NCBI RefSeq assembly: GCF_002884975.1
Contig: NZ_PJKB01000002.1
Coordinates: 579,369 to 643,368, forward strand
Direction: 5' to 3'
DNA: 64,000 nucleotides
Source of the DNA: Akkermansia muciniphila
GTDB taxonomy: Bacteria > Verrucomicrobiota > Verrucomicrobiia > Verrucomicrobiales > Akkermansiaceae
A program made the position numbers and the translations under genes. Of the stretch, positions 47,813-56,929 are shown piece after piece; the stretch's first letter is position 1, and every line of letters begins with the position of its first letter. The notes below the pieces were generated by a model. It ran no database searches, was not told the DNA's origin, and worked only from the letters and a program-made list of their open reading frames with translations.

Positions 47813-49725
47813 ACAACCTTCCCCGACCCATGAAATGCTGCTTTTTCCTGACCCTGGCCTGCGCTATTCCCGCGCTGGGGCAGATGATGTATAATCCGCC
47901 CGCTTCCGGGGGGGGCTCCCCCGCCGCGCCTCCTGCCTCCCCGGCTGCGGCGCAGCCGAATGCCTACCAGCCTTCCCGGCAGGGGGATGCCAAATCCCTG
48001 TACGGCAATGAACTGCCTTTCCTGAATCCTCAGGACGGCACCGTGACCATCAACGGCTCTACGCTGAACATGGGCAGTTTCCGGGAGATTGAGGCGCGGT
48101 TCAACAAGTACCTGAGCCAGCCGGAGGAGAGTACGGAGGATGCCAAGGAGTACCAGAAGATTTTTCAAAAGCTTCATGAGACGCTTTCCATGCGCAAGGA
48201 GAAACTGATGGCGGATAATGTGGTGCGGCAGGTGGTGGACCTGCTGACCGCCGCTTCCAGCAATCCGCTGGACGGAGGCGTGTCCGATGCCCTCTGCCAG
48301 GCTATTTATACCGCGTGGCAGGCCAAGACCAACGGAAAGAACAAGGGGAAGATGCTTGAGGCGATGGAGAGGGAGATACGCAGCAATGCCCAGAAAATGA
48401 GCCTGATGGAGAGCGGCGTGACCACAAGTTCCGGCTCTCCCTCCAGCCAGAAGGGGGGCAAGAAAGGCACCTCTACCAATAATCCGGCCAAGAACAACCC
48501 CCGTTACAAGTACCTGGAAAAACGCATGGTGGAAATGGAGGCCCGCAAGCTGAAGCTGGAGAGCGAGCAGGTGCTGACGGTGACGGAAGCGAAGATCGTG
48601 TTCCAGTCCACGCTGGTGCAGTTGTTCGCCCAGCGGCGTTTTGACCATGTTTCCATAGGTTGCGGCATTTACAGCCGCCTGTTCAATGACGGAGACACCA
48701 AGTTGCGGCTGGACAAGAATTCGGACGCCGCCAAGATGTTCAGCGGCACGCTGGGGGCTCCTCCCACCGTAGCCATTCTGGACAACCTCTCCCGGGAGCT
48801 GGCGCGTGATTCGGACCGCCACATGAAGGCCGTGAACAACCTGGTGGATTCCAGCCATTACGTGGACGCGCTGGAACGGCTGAACGAGGCTCTCCTGATC
48901 GGGGAGTTCATGCCCGCCGTGAATACGTTCCCGTATGAGAAAAAGCAGAAGCTGTATGCCTTCAAGCGGGATGTGGAGAAGCTGTTTGAGCTGATGAACG
49001 GCAAGGATTACGAGGAAGCCCTTACTCTGGTGGAGGCCCTTAAGAAGACCTCGCGGGATTTCAGTACGGGCCGTGCCGAATCCGCCATCAGCGCCGCCGT
49101 GTTCGCCAGTGACGCCTATATCGCCCAGGGGCAGGAAGCCCTCGCCAGGGGGGACCGCCCCAAGCTGGAGGAATGCCTGAAGAGCGCCATTGAAATCTGG
49201 CCCAAGAATCCGCGTCTTCTTCCGCTGCGGAACGCCATGATGGCCGCCGGGCAGCAGTCCCACGCGCTGGAGGATTTCAAGCGCTTCCACAAGAATAAGA
49301 ATTTCCGCCGCATTTTTGACAACCAGCATGAATTTGCCGTGCTGGTGAAGGATGATCCGGAGCTCCAGAAGCAGTTTGTAGAGGACCTGGGCAAGATGGC
49401 CGTCATTGAACGCGCCCTGGGCGCGGCGCGCCAGCGTGAGGCCATGCAGGACGTATACGGCGCCTGGGAGGAATTGCAGCAGTTGCGTTCCAGGGACCAG
49501 GAGCTGTTCATCAATGACCAGGAACTGAATGCCCAGTACCTGGACCTGACTACCAAGGCAAGCACCCTGGTGAACCTGCTGAATGATGCGGAAAAGTGCA
49601 GGAACGCGGGAGAAGTGGGTTCCGCCCTGGGCAAGTACATGGAGGCCAAGAAGCTGTATCTTTATTCCCGCTTTGCCAAGGAGGGGATTGAATCCCTGCT
49701 GAATGAGGTTCTTCCGTTGAACTAG
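47809..49725 (+). CDS. Large secreted helical protein, unknown (coupled to previous gene)
   Basis: This 638-residue protein starts MNNLPRPMKCCFFLTLACAI with a signal-like segment and a possible cut near ALGQMM. A Pro/Ala/Gln-rich linker follows. Beyond about residue 70 it is largely helical and charged, with ETLSMRKEKLMADNVVRQVV, KRDVEKLFELMNGKDYEEAL and LEDFKRFHKNKNF, suggesting TPR-like or coiled-coil packing. No catalytic motif is seen. Its ATG overlaps the preceding stop by 4 bases, so translation is coupled to the small membrane protein. The ABC-transporter/143-residue protein/638-residue protein order looks like a dedicated envelope or export system. Confidence 0.72.
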   Translation: MNNLPRPMKCCFFLTLACAIPALGQMMYNPPASGGGSPAAPPASPAAAQPNAYQPSRQGDAKSLYGNELPFLNPQDGTVTINGSTLNMGSFREIEARFNKYLSQPEESTEDAKEYQKIFQKLHETLSMRKEKLMADNVVRQVVDLLTAASSNPLDGGVSDALCQAIYTAWQAKTNGKNKGKMLEAMEREIRSNAQKMSLMESGVTTSSGSPSSQKGGKKGTSTNNPAKNNPRYKYLEKRMVEMEARKLKLESEQVLTVTEAKIVFQSTLVQLFAQRRFDHVSIGCGIYSRLFNDGDTKLRLDKNSDAAKMFSGTLGAPPTVAILDNLSRELARDSDRHMKAVNNLVDSSHYVDALERLNEALLIGEFMPAVNTFPYEKKQKLYAFKRDVEKLFELMNGKDYEEALTLVEALKKTSRDFSTGRAESAISAAVFASDAYIAQGQEALARGDRPKLEECLKSAIEIWPKNPRLLPLRNAMMAAGQQSHALEDFKRFHKNKNFRRIFDNQHEFAVLVKDDPELQKQFVEDLGKMAVIERALGAARQREAMQDVYGAWEELQQLRSRDQELFINDQELNAQYLDLTTKASTLVNLLNDAEKCRNAGEVGSALGKYMEAKKLYLYSRFAKEGIESLLNEVLPLN

Positions 49726-49810
49726 GGAGGGGGTGCTTCCAGTCTGCGGCGTGCCTGCGGAGACGGAGTATTTGCTTTTCTTCCGGAGCGCCGCCGCTAT
49801 GCTACCGCCC

Positions 49811-50545
49811 ATGAAGGCAGTGTACCTGTGTTTGTGCATGCTGGCGGCGTTCTGTATTTCGGCCGCGGCGCTTCCCGCGGATTGCCGCCAGGTGATTGTG
49901 GGGTCCGCGGAGGGCTGGAACAGTTCCCATGTGCAGTTAAGCCTTTTGGAAAAGGGGCCGCGCGGCTGGGTGATGGTGAAAGGGCCTTTTCCGGCGCGTT
50001 TGGGAAAATCCGGCCTGGTCTGGGGCAGGGGCGTCAGCCTCCCGCCCTCCGGCGGTCCGGTGAAAAAGGAGGGGGACTTGCGTTCTCCCGCCGGAATTTT
50101 TGAACTGGGAGGGGCGTATGGCACGGTTCCCGTACCGCAGAAGAAGCGTTCCATGCCGTACCGCCGCATTACGCCGCGTGACATGTGGGTGGATGACCCC
50201 GCTTCCCCGCTGTACAACCAGCACTTCGTGCTGAAGCATGATCCTTCCACTCCGTGGGAGTTCAAGCAGCAGATGAAACTGAACGATTACGCCCACAGCC
50301 TGAAACTGTTCATCAGGCATAACGCCGCGGCCGGACGGGAGAAGCCCGTACCCGGCGGCGGTTCCTCCATCTTCTTCCATATCTGGCGCAGGGACGGAGG
50401 GGCTCCTACGGCCGGGTGCACCGCCATGAGCGAGGAGAACCTGAGGGCCATGATCGCCTGGCTGGACCCCTCCAAACACCCCCTCTACATCCTGCTGCCC
50501 GCCAGGGAATATCTGCGCCTGCGCGGAGCCTGGGGGCTGCCGTAA
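49811..50545 (+). CDS. L,D-transpeptidase-like (YkuD/ErfK-type) secreted protein
   Basis: This exported protein of 244 residues begins MKAVYLCLCMLAAFCISAAA, a signal peptide; an upstream in-frame ATG at 49799 adds four residues. The fold follows LRSPAGIFELGGAYG and later SSIFFHIWRRDGGAPTAGC then TAM, where a His and a T-x-G-C form the L,D-transpeptidase active site (usual pattern H...S/T-x-G-C). Such enzymes form 3-3 crosslinks in peptidoglycan or attach lipoproteins to it. A short conserved stretch, WVDDPASPLYNQHFV, precedes. The gene follows the ABC-linked operon by 85 bases and may share its transcript. Confidence 0.85.
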   Translation: MKAVYLCLCMLAAFCISAAALPADCRQVIVGSAEGWNSSHVQLSLLEKGPRGWVMVKGPFPARLGKSGLVWGRGVSLPPSGGPVKKEGDLRSPAGIFELGGAYGTVPVPQKKRSMPYRRITPRDMWVDDPASPLYNQHFVLKHDPSTPWEFKQQMKLNDYAHSLKLFIRHNAAAGREKPVPGGGSSIFFHIWRRDGGAPTAGCTAMSEENLRAMIAWLDPSKHPLYILLPAREYLRLRGAWGLP

Positions 50546-50713
50546 TGGCCCGGCCTTTTCCATGCCCTCCCTGTTTCCGCATTTTTACGGAGGGGAGGAG
50601 GAATAGGGGGGTTCCATGCGCCCCGGCCTGCGCCGCACATGCGGGCGTTTCTGCTTCTGCGAATAAGGGGCGCGGAACGGAAACGGAGAAAGCTTTCTCC
50701 TCCCTTAAACGCA

Positions 50714-50744
50714 AGAAGCCGGCCTTTGGAAAAGGCCGGCTTCT
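50714..50744 (-). terminator. Strong hairpin downstream of the RRM gene
   Basis: AGAAGCCGGCCTTT and AAAGGCCGGCTTCT form a perfect 14-bp stem with a 3-base loop, 14 bases after the RRM gene stop. The following bases are TGCGTTT on that strand, only weakly T-rich. Confidence 0.6.
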
Positions 50745-50758
50745 GCATGATAAAACGG

Positions 50759-51421
50759 TTACTGTTCCTGAGTCTGGGAAACGGGAGCTTCCGGCTGAAC
50801 CAGGGGAGTGGAGGTTTCCTTCACTTCTTCCATGGCAGCCTGTTCTTCCCGGGGGGCGCGGGCTTCCCGGGGCTGTTCCTGGCGTTCGTTGGCGCCGCTG
50901 ACCAGCAGGTTACGTCCCATGAAGGGCTGGTTGTGGAGGATGTCCACGGAACGGACGGCATCTTCCATCTTCTTCATTTCCACGAACGCGTAGCCCTTGG
51001 ACTTGTGGGTGCGGGGGTTGTAGATGATTTCCACGGAGCTGACTTCGCCGATGCCCTTGAATACGTCTTCAAGGTCGCTTTCCGTGGCTTCATAGGAAAG
51101 GTTGCCCACGTAAAGCCTGCGGTTGGAGACGGGCTGCTTGGGGGCGGAAACGCGTTCCTGCCTGTTGTTGCGGGCCACGCGGGTGTTGGTTTTGGCGGGA
51201 GCTGCCTTATCCCTGGGGGCAGGCTTGTTGTTTTTGGCCGGACGAATGCCGAAGAGTCCCAGGAAACGCTGCCACAGGGAGAGCTTGGCAGGTGCTTCTT
51301 TCTTGTACTTGGGACGGTAGCCGCTGGAATCCCGGCGGTCGTTGCCATAGGAGCGTCCGCTCTTGTTGTAGCGGCGGCGGGCTCCCTGGCCCTGCCTTCC
51401 CTGTGTGTTGTGTTGTGACAT
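50759..51421 (-). CDS. RNA-binding protein with RRM domain
   Basis: This 220-residue protein has a single RRM (about 100-175): RRLYVGNLSYEATESDLEDV contains RNP2 (LYVGNL), and KGYAFVEMKKMEDAVRSVD contains RNP1 (K-G-Y-A-F-V-E-M). The N-terminal 100 residues are basic and Arg/Gly/Lys-rich (QGARRRYNKSGRSYG, PAKTNTRVARNNRQE), a disordered RNA-binding tail; the C-terminus is Glu/Gln-rich (EEQAAMEEVKET). Bacterial RRM proteins bind single-stranded RNA and are often cold- or stress-induced, but the RNA target is unknown. It starts at a point where the divergent region toward the sugar transferase begins (400 bases). Confidence 0.9.
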   Translation of the reverse strand: MSQHNTQGRQGQGARRRYNKSGRSYGNDRRDSSGYRPKYKKEAPAKLSLWQRFLGLFGIRPAKNNKPAPRDKAAPAKTNTRVARNNRQERVSAPKQPVSNRRLYVGNLSYEATESDLEDVFKGIGEVSSVEIIYNPRTHKSKGYAFVEMKKMEDAVRSVDILHNQPFMGRNLLVSGANERQEQPREARAPREEQAAMEEVKETSTPLVQPEAPVSQTQEQ

Positions 51422-51821
51422 ACTTATATTCTAAGTTGGTGATTATGTTGGTGTCATGCCGGAGTTGACGCTGTATGCAGTAGGTTCCGGCCGGAGCATC
51501 GCCGGGACGTTCCGCTACCATGAGAAAAGCCAGGAGTAAGGATGCCCCGTGCCCCGATCAACGGTCCATGCATGGTCTGATAGGGGGGCGATCCGGCTAG
51601 GTGCGGTACCAGTCCGGTCGATTGACGCGTATACCAATGCACAGGGAGCCGGTTTCTTGCAAGCCGGTTTCCCGTCATTTTGGGCTTTCCGGCCGTTCAC
51701 AGGGCACAAGACCGTTAAATGCGGCGTTCCGGGAGCCACAGGCGGGGGAAGGTGAGCTAGCAACTTGACAAAAAGACTAAGGCGGGGCACTTTAACTTCA
51801 ACTAATTTCCACACTCTCTCG
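51422..51821. other. 400-base intergenic region, structured but unassigned
   Basis: No gene is supported here. It separates divergent genes (RRM on minus, sugar transferase on plus). A perfect -35 box TTGACA lies at 51765-51770, but a -10 box 17 bases on is poor. A direct repeat of GCCGGTTTC is present at about 51648 and 51664, and the stretch between them holds the palindrome CTTGCAAG. I looked for tmRNA, RNase P, SRP, 6S and common riboswitch cores and saw none convincingly. It may hold a small RNA or a long leader. Confidence 0.5.
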
Positions 51822-53198
51822 ATGCTTATTCAAAATGCAGACCGTACTACCTACGGGATTAATAAGATTGTTTTTTCCATTCTTGCATTCGTCATTTTCT
51901 TTATTGTCGGTTTTGTTTCATGGCAATGGATGGGAGTGTCTCCGGAGCCGTGGCGGCTGCGTGTGCTGGTGCTGACGCCGCTGACGATGTCCCTGCTGCT
52001 GTACGTCTGCTGTGACCAGCTCGGCGTTTACTACCGGTGCATGACGCTGGGGATGAGCATCCGGCGGTTTGTGGTGGCGTATGCCTGTTTTGTCGTGGTC
52101 AGCATGATCACCTGGAAATACCTTGTACCCTTTTTCGTGGACATTGCCGTCCAGACGCTGGCCTATGCGCTGACTTTCCTGTGCGGCCTGTGGCTGCGCG
52201 TCAACCGGTTCAGGGCGGAGAAGCGCCTGGTGGAGGAGGCTCCCACGCTCGTGGTGGGCGCTCCGGAGCAAGTGGAGGAATTCCGGAAACTGCTGGAAAG
52301 CGACCATGTGGATTTCAAGGATGAACTGATGGTGATGGCTCCTGGGGAAGTGGACCGTGTGAAGGTCAGGAGTTTGCTGGTACGCCGGTGCATCAGCAAG
52401 GTGGTGTTCCTCCCTGAGGAGGTGGATTCCTCCGTGGCAAGGTGCCTGGTGGAGCTGTGCGGAAAGATGGGGGTTGATTTTTATGCGAGCATGGTGGTGG
52501 ACATGCCCGATGTGCACAAAACCTATTTCGGGGTGCTGGGAGGGGCCAGAATGCTGGTGTACAAGTCCACGCCCATTCCCTACACTACCTCCTGGCAGTT
52601 GAAAAAGATGCTGGACTGGGTGGGGGCTCTCCTTCTCCTGGTCTTCACGTCTCCGCTGTGGCTGCTGGCCGCCATAGGCATCAGGCTTTCCGACCGCGGG
52701 CCCGTCTTTTACCGCCAGAAGCGTTCCGGCCTGTATGGGAGGGAGTTCGGCATGTGGAAATTCCGCACCATGTACCGGGATGCGGACAAGAGGCTGGATG
52801 AAGTGAAAGCCAGGTACGGCAATGACATGAGCGGCCCCATCTTCAAGCTGGAGCATGACCCGCGCATTTTTGCCTTCGGGCGCTTCCTGAGGAAATTCAG
52901 CATTGACGAGCTTCCGCAGCTTATCAACGTGCTGAAAGGTGAAATGAGCCTGGTGGGCCCGCGCCCCCTGCCCGTGTATGAAACGGAGGCCTTTACCAGT
53001 GACGCGCACCGCCGCAGGCTGAGCGTGCTCCCCGGCGTTACGGGGTACTGGCAGATCGCAGGCCGCAGCAACATCCGTGAATTTGAAAGACTGGTGGAGC
53101 TGGACATGCATTACATTGACAACTGGTCCCTGTGGCTGGATGTCAAGCTGCTGTTGAAGACCGTCCCGGCGGTGTTGTTCGCGCGCGGCGCCAAGTGA
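51822..53198 (+). CDS. Polyprenyl-phosphate sugar-1-phosphate transferase (WcaJ-like)
   Basis: This 458-residue membrane enzyme probably starts exopolysaccharide or surface glycan synthesis by adding the first sugar phosphate to undecaprenyl phosphate. N-terminal membrane helices (about 12-35, 45-65 and on) precede a soluble cytoplasmic region. The C-terminal catalytic domain carries DRGPVFYRQKRSGLYG, GREFGMWKFRTMYRDAD, LPQLINVLKGEMSLVGPRPL and GVTGYWQIAGRSNIREFER, the bacterial sugar transferase motifs. The start at 51822 gives MLIQNADRTTYGINK, the usual family start; an upstream frame adds an unlikely leader. The gene stands alone between a long leader and a terminator. Confidence 0.93.
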   Translation: MLIQNADRTTYGINKIVFSILAFVIFFIVGFVSWQWMGVSPEPWRLRVLVLTPLTMSLLLYVCCDQLGVYYRCMTLGMSIRRFVVAYACFVVVSMITWKYLVPFFVDIAVQTLAYALTFLCGLWLRVNRFRAEKRLVEEAPTLVVGAPEQVEEFRKLLESDHVDFKDELMVMAPGEVDRVKVRSLLVRRCISKVVFLPEEVDSSVARCLVELCGKMGVDFYASMVVDMPDVHKTYFGVLGGARMLVYKSTPIPYTTSWQLKKMLDWVGALLLLVFTSPLWLLAAIGIRLSDRGPVFYRQKRSGLYGREFGMWKFRTMYRDADKRLDEVKARYGNDMSGPIFKLEHDPRIFAFGRFLRKFSIDELPQLINVLKGEMSLVGPRPLPVYETEAFTSDAHRRRLSVLPGVTGYWQIAGRSNIREFERLVELDMHYIDNWSLWLDVKLLLKTVPAVLFARGAK

Positions 53199-53272
53199 CG
53201 CTTCTCCTTCCTTTGCGTTCCTGGAACACAGGGTTGCGGCAGCGTTTCCGGGGCCCGTTCAGGCGTGTGGCC

Positions 53273-53294
53273 CGGCCGCCGGAAGGCCGTTTTT
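53273..53294 (+). terminator. Terminator-like hairpin after the sugar transferase
   Basis: CGGCC and GGCCG form a 5-bp GC stem around GCCGGAA, followed by TTTTT. A 20-base part (53277-53296) is repeated exactly at 61150-61169 in another intergenic region. Confidence 0.55.
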
Positions 53295-53416
53295 ACAGGG
53301 AATGCGGGCGGTTGTCGGCGCCTGTTTGGATTATTGGCGGAAAATAAAGAAATTTGTAGCCGGGCGGAGACTTTAACCTTGAGGTGCGGAAATGGATAAG
53401 GCAAAATCTCCACACT

Positions 53417-54595
53417 ATGGATTTAGTTCAGCGAGAAATCTCAAAAGAAACGGTGACTCCGTATTTCATCGAGTATTTCGGTCAGGCGCCAACTCATGTG
53501 GCAGCGGCACCGGGGCGTGTGAATCTCATTGGCGAACACACGGATTATAATAATGGTTTTGTAATGCCTATGGCCCTTGATAACCATTGCGTGGTGGCTG
53601 TGGCTCCCTCTCCTGTGGGCAAGCACCGCTTCTGCGGCTCCCTGGGCGACCAGATCCATGAAATTGCGGTAGAAGACGCCCTGGTTCCCGGCGATCCGTT
53701 CTGGTCCAACTACGTCCGCGGCGTCCTGGCCAACCTGCACAGGCGCGGCATAGAAATAGGCCCGGTGGACATGCTGATTGACAGCAATGTTCCGCGCGGC
53801 GGGGGCCTCTCCTCCAGCGCGGCCCTTGAAGTTTCCGTCTGCACGGCGCTTGCGGCCTTTGCCGGGGTGGAGATTGACCCCAAGGAGGTGGCCCTGATCG
53901 GTCAGGCCGTGGAGCATGAATTTGTAAACGTTCCCTGCGGCATCATGGACCAGTTCATTTCCGCCAACGGGAAAAAGGGCATGGCCCTCAAGCTGGACTG
54001 CGCCACCCTGGAATATGAACTGGTGCCGATGAATAATGAATCCGTCTCCGTGCTGGTGCTGGACAGCGCCGTGAAGCATTCCCTGGCGGACGGGGCCTAC
54101 GGGCAGCGCCGCAAGCAGTGTGAGGAAGCCTCCGCCATCATGGGCGTGCCCTCCCTGCGTGAAGCCACGCTGGAACTGCTGGAATCCTTCAAGGAACAGC
54201 TTGGCGACGTGCGCTACCGCCGCGCCCGCCACGTCATTGGGGAAAATGCCCGCGTGCAGGCCTTTGCGAACGCGCTTGCCCGCGGTGACTGGGATGAAGC
54301 CGGCGTAGCCATGCGCGGCAGCCACGCCTCCCTGCGTGATGACTATGAAGTTTCCTGTGCGGAAGTGGACACCCTGGTGTCCCTCTGTGACCGTATCCCT
54401 TCCGCCTCCTCCATTTACGGCGCCCGCATGACGGGCGGCGGCTTCGGCGGCTGTATCGTCGCCCTGGTGAAGACGGAAGACGTGGACAAGGTGGCCCGCG
54501 AGCTTCTGGACGGCTACTGCCAGGAAACGGGGATTGAAACCACTTACCTCGTCACGCGCGCCGGGGAAGGCGCCCGTGTCCTCTACCAAGCTTAA
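53417..54595 (+). CDS. galK: Galactokinase
   Basis: This cytoplasmic GHMP kinase phosphorylates galactose to galactose-1-phosphate. The 392-residue protein has the signature PGRVNLIGEHTDYNNGFV near residue 40, the ATP loop PRGGGLSSSAALEV near residue 132, catalytic-region MDQFIS and MTGGGFGGCIVAL near residue 343. It is of normal length. I chose ATG 53417 (MDLVQREISKE). An upstream in-frame ATG at 53384 gives an 11-residue leader and is not supported. A symporter gene begins 12 bases after its stop, so the pair probably takes up and phosphorylates galactose released from mucin glycans. Confidence 0.97.
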   Translation: MDLVQREISKETVTPYFIEYFGQAPTHVAAAPGRVNLIGEHTDYNNGFVMPMALDNHCVVAVAPSPVGKHRFCGSLGDQIHEIAVEDALVPGDPFWSNYVRGVLANLHRRGIEIGPVDMLIDSNVPRGGGLSSSAALEVSVCTALAAFAGVEIDPKEVALIGQAVEHEFVNVPCGIMDQFISANGKKGMALKLDCATLEYELVPMNNESVSVLVLDSAVKHSLADGAYGQRRKQCEEASAIMGVPSLREATLELLESFKEQLGDVRYRRARHVIGENARVQAFANALARGDWDEAGVAMRGSHASLRDDYEVSCAEVDTLVSLCDRIPSASSIYGARMTGGGFGGCIVALVKTEDVDKVARELLDGYCQETGIETTYLVTRAGEGARVLYQA

Positions 54596-54607
54596 TCCAT
54601 ACTGATT

Positions 54608-56899
54608 ATGAGAAAACTAGCAACCATATTCGGGGCTCTGGCCCTGATGACGTGGGGCGTTTCCGCCCAGGAGGGCTCCGCGCCCGCAACGGTGATTGAT
54701 GCGCAGCCTGCCGCGGCTGCCCCGGCCATGGCTCCGGCTGCGGAAGCGCTGCCGGTCGCAGATCTTGAGCCGGCGGTTCCCGTCGCCGCCTCCCAGGAAG
54801 CCCCGGAAGCCTCCGCGGAACCTAAAACGGCTCCCCTTTCCGCGGTGGAAGTCGTCCTGTTCTGCGTGGTCGTGGTGGGCGTCATTGCCCTGGGCATCTG
54901 GAAGAGCCGTGATCCTGAAGAAACGGCGGAAGAAAAGAAGACCAAGGGCGCTTCAGACTACTTCCTGGCCGGGCGCGGCCTGACCTGGTGGCTGGTGGGT
55001 TTCTCCCTGATTGCCGCCAACATTTCCACGGAACAGTTTGTGGGACAGTCCGGCAAGGCGGCCAACTGGGTGGGCATGGCGATTGCCGGGTATGAATGGC
55101 TGGCCGCCATCACGCTGGTGGTTGTGGCCTTCTGCTTCCTTCCCAAGCTGCTGAAAGGCGGGGTGTACACCATTCCCGAATTCCTGGAATACCGCTATGA
55201 TACCACGGCGCGCGCCCTGATGGCCATTGCTACCCTGCTGATTCTGGTGGGCGTGCCGACCGCAGGCGTTATTTACGCCGGAGCCAAGGTCATCTCCGTC
55301 TTCTTTGCGGGATACTCCGCCATGGGCATCGACTTCGGCAATATCACCGTAGGCTGTATCATCATCGCCTTCTGTTCCACCGTGTACGTGTTCGTGGGCG
55401 GTTTGAAGGCCTGCGCGTGGACGGACCTGTTCTGGGGCGCCGCATTGATTGTAGGCGGCGGCGTAGTAGCTTACTTTGCTCTGATGGCGCTGAGCGGCGC
55501 GGACCCGAACCATCTGATCCAGTCCGCTTCCGCCAATTCCGGCGCGACGGTTGCTTCCCTGGGGAACCCCTCGGACAGCCTGTGGCACGGGGTAACGCGC
55601 TTCTTTGAACTTAACTCCGGTGATGCGGCCAGCGGCGTGAACACCGTGGGCGGCAAGCTCCACATGATCCGCCCGGCGGACGACGCGGAAATCCCGTGGA
55701 CGGCCCTCTGCCTGGGCCTGTGGATTCCCAACTTCTTCTACTGGGGCCTCAACCAGTACATCATGCAGCGCACGCTGGCCTCCAAGTCCCTGGCGGAAGG
55801 CCAGATGGGCATCGTGTTCGCCGCGTTCCTCAAGCTCCTTATCCCGTTCGTGGTGATCGTTCCCGGCATCCTGGCCTACAACCTGTACCGCAATGACCTG
55901 AAGCAGCAGGCGGAAGTGAAGTACGCGGCGGAAATCCGCAACGTGGAAGATCCCGCCAAGGTACAGGGCCGTCCCGTCATCTACAAGCTTACGGACAGCT
56001 TCCTGGTGGAAAACGTGGAAGAAGGCTGCGCCCACGCCCTGCATAATGCGGAGGTGATGAAGGTAGGCGGCGAGGTCATGGCTGATTTGAAACAGGCCTG
56101 CGCCGATCTGAAGGCGGATGCCGCCAATGAAGCGACCACCCTGGCGGAACGCGCTCCCTTCGTGGAAAAGATAGCCAAGCTTAATGACAAGATCATCAAG
56201 CCCGCCGTAAACAATTCGGATGGCTACTACCTGACGGATACGCTGGTGGGCTTTGACTATGACTCCGCCTTCGGCACGCTGATCAGGAAGCTCCTGCCCG
56301 GCACGGGGTGGACGTGGTTTGTGCTTGCCGCCCTCTTCGGCGCGGTGGTGTCTTCCCTGGCGTCCATGCTGAACTCCGCTTCCACCATCTTCACGATGGA
56401 CATTTACAACAAGCTGCGCAGGAATGCGAAACCGCCGGAACTCGTGACCGTCGGCAAGATCGGCCTGCTGGTGTGCGCCGTGATCGCGCTGTGCATTGCT
56501 CCGTTCCTGGACAGCCCGGCCTTTGGCGGCATCTTCAACTTCATTCAGGAATTCCAGGGATTTCTCAGTCCCGGCGCCCTGTGCGTGTTCCTCTTCGGCT
56601 TCTTTGTGCCCAAGTGCCCGCGCTTCTTCGGCTGGCTTGGCATTGTCATCAATGCCATCCTTTATACGATCCTGAAGATATGGCAGCCGGAAATGGCCTT
56701 CCTGAACCGCATGGCTATCTGCTTCATCACCGTCATGGTCATCGGCCTTATCTTCACGCTGGTGAACGCCGCCCGCGGCGGGCAGTCCATCGTGCTCCCG
56801 GACCGGGGCGTGGTGGCCCTGCAATCCTCCTCCCGCGCCAAGATCTTCGGCTGGTTTGTGATTGCCGCTACGGTAGTCCTGTACATCATCTTCTGGTAA
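54608..56899 (+). CDS. Sodium/sugar symporter (SSS family) with N-terminal signal and soluble insert
   Basis: This 763-residue protein is longer than usual SSS transporters (500-600). It starts with a secretion-type signal (MRKLATIFGALALMTWGVSAQ), then an Ala/Pro-rich segment (about 22-77) and a first helix (AVEVVLFCVVVVGVIALGIW). The SSS core follows: GASDYFLAGRGLTWWLVG, AANISTEQFVGQSG, FVGGLKACAWTDLFWG and WGLNQYIMQRTLASKSL. About 130 soluble residues (about 427-560, with VEDPAKVQGRPVIYKL and LADLKADA-like ADLKQACADLKADA) interrupt the membrane domain. The gene follows galK by 12 bases, so galactose or a related sugar with sodium is the likely cargo. A strong terminator follows. Confidence 0.9.
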   Translation: MRKLATIFGALALMTWGVSAQEGSAPATVIDAQPAAAAPAMAPAAEALPVADLEPAVPVAASQEAPEASAEPKTAPLSAVEVVLFCVVVVGVIALGIWKSRDPEETAEEKKTKGASDYFLAGRGLTWWLVGFSLIAANISTEQFVGQSGKAANWVGMAIAGYEWLAAITLVVVAFCFLPKLLKGGVYTIPEFLEYRYDTTARALMAIATLLILVGVPTAGVIYAGAKVISVFFAGYSAMGIDFGNITVGCIIIAFCSTVYVFVGGLKACAWTDLFWGAALIVGGGVVAYFALMALSGADPNHLIQSASANSGATVASLGNPSDSLWHGVTRFFELNSGDAASGVNTVGGKLHMIRPADDAEIPWTALCLGLWIPNFFYWGLNQYIMQRTLASKSLAEGQMGIVFAAFLKLLIPFVVIVPGILAYNLYRNDLKQQAEVKYAAEIRNVEDPAKVQGRPVIYKLTDSFLVENVEEGCAHALHNAEVMKVGGEVMADLKQACADLKADAANEATTLAERAPFVEKIAKLNDKIIKPAVNNSDGYYLTDTLVGFDYDSAFGTLIRKLLPGTGWTWFVLAALFGAVVSSLASMLNSASTIFTMDIYNKLRRNAKPPELVTVGKIGLLVCAVIALCIAPFLDSPAFGGIFNFIQEFQGFLSPGALCVFLFGFFVPKCPRFFGWLGIVINAILYTILKIWQPEMAFLNRMAICFITVMVIGLIFTLVNAARGGQSIVLPDRGVVALQSSSRAKIFGWFVIAATVVLYIIFW

Positions 56900-56929
56900 T
56901 GCAGAGAGGGCTTTAAGCCTGTGTTTTTC

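Noticed and set aside
47800-50265. An 821-codon open frame on the minus strand
   Set aside because: It covers the 638-residue coupled protein and the transpeptidase-like gene on the plus strand, both with signal peptides and sensible starts.
51422-51821. tmRNA, RNase P, 6S, SRP RNA or c-di-GMP riboswitch in the long intergenic region
   Set aside because: The conserved cores of these RNAs were not seen on either strand.
53277-53296. The 20-base repeat as an insertion-sequence end
   Set aside because: No transposase or target-site duplication lies nearby; it forms a small hairpin followed by a T-run.
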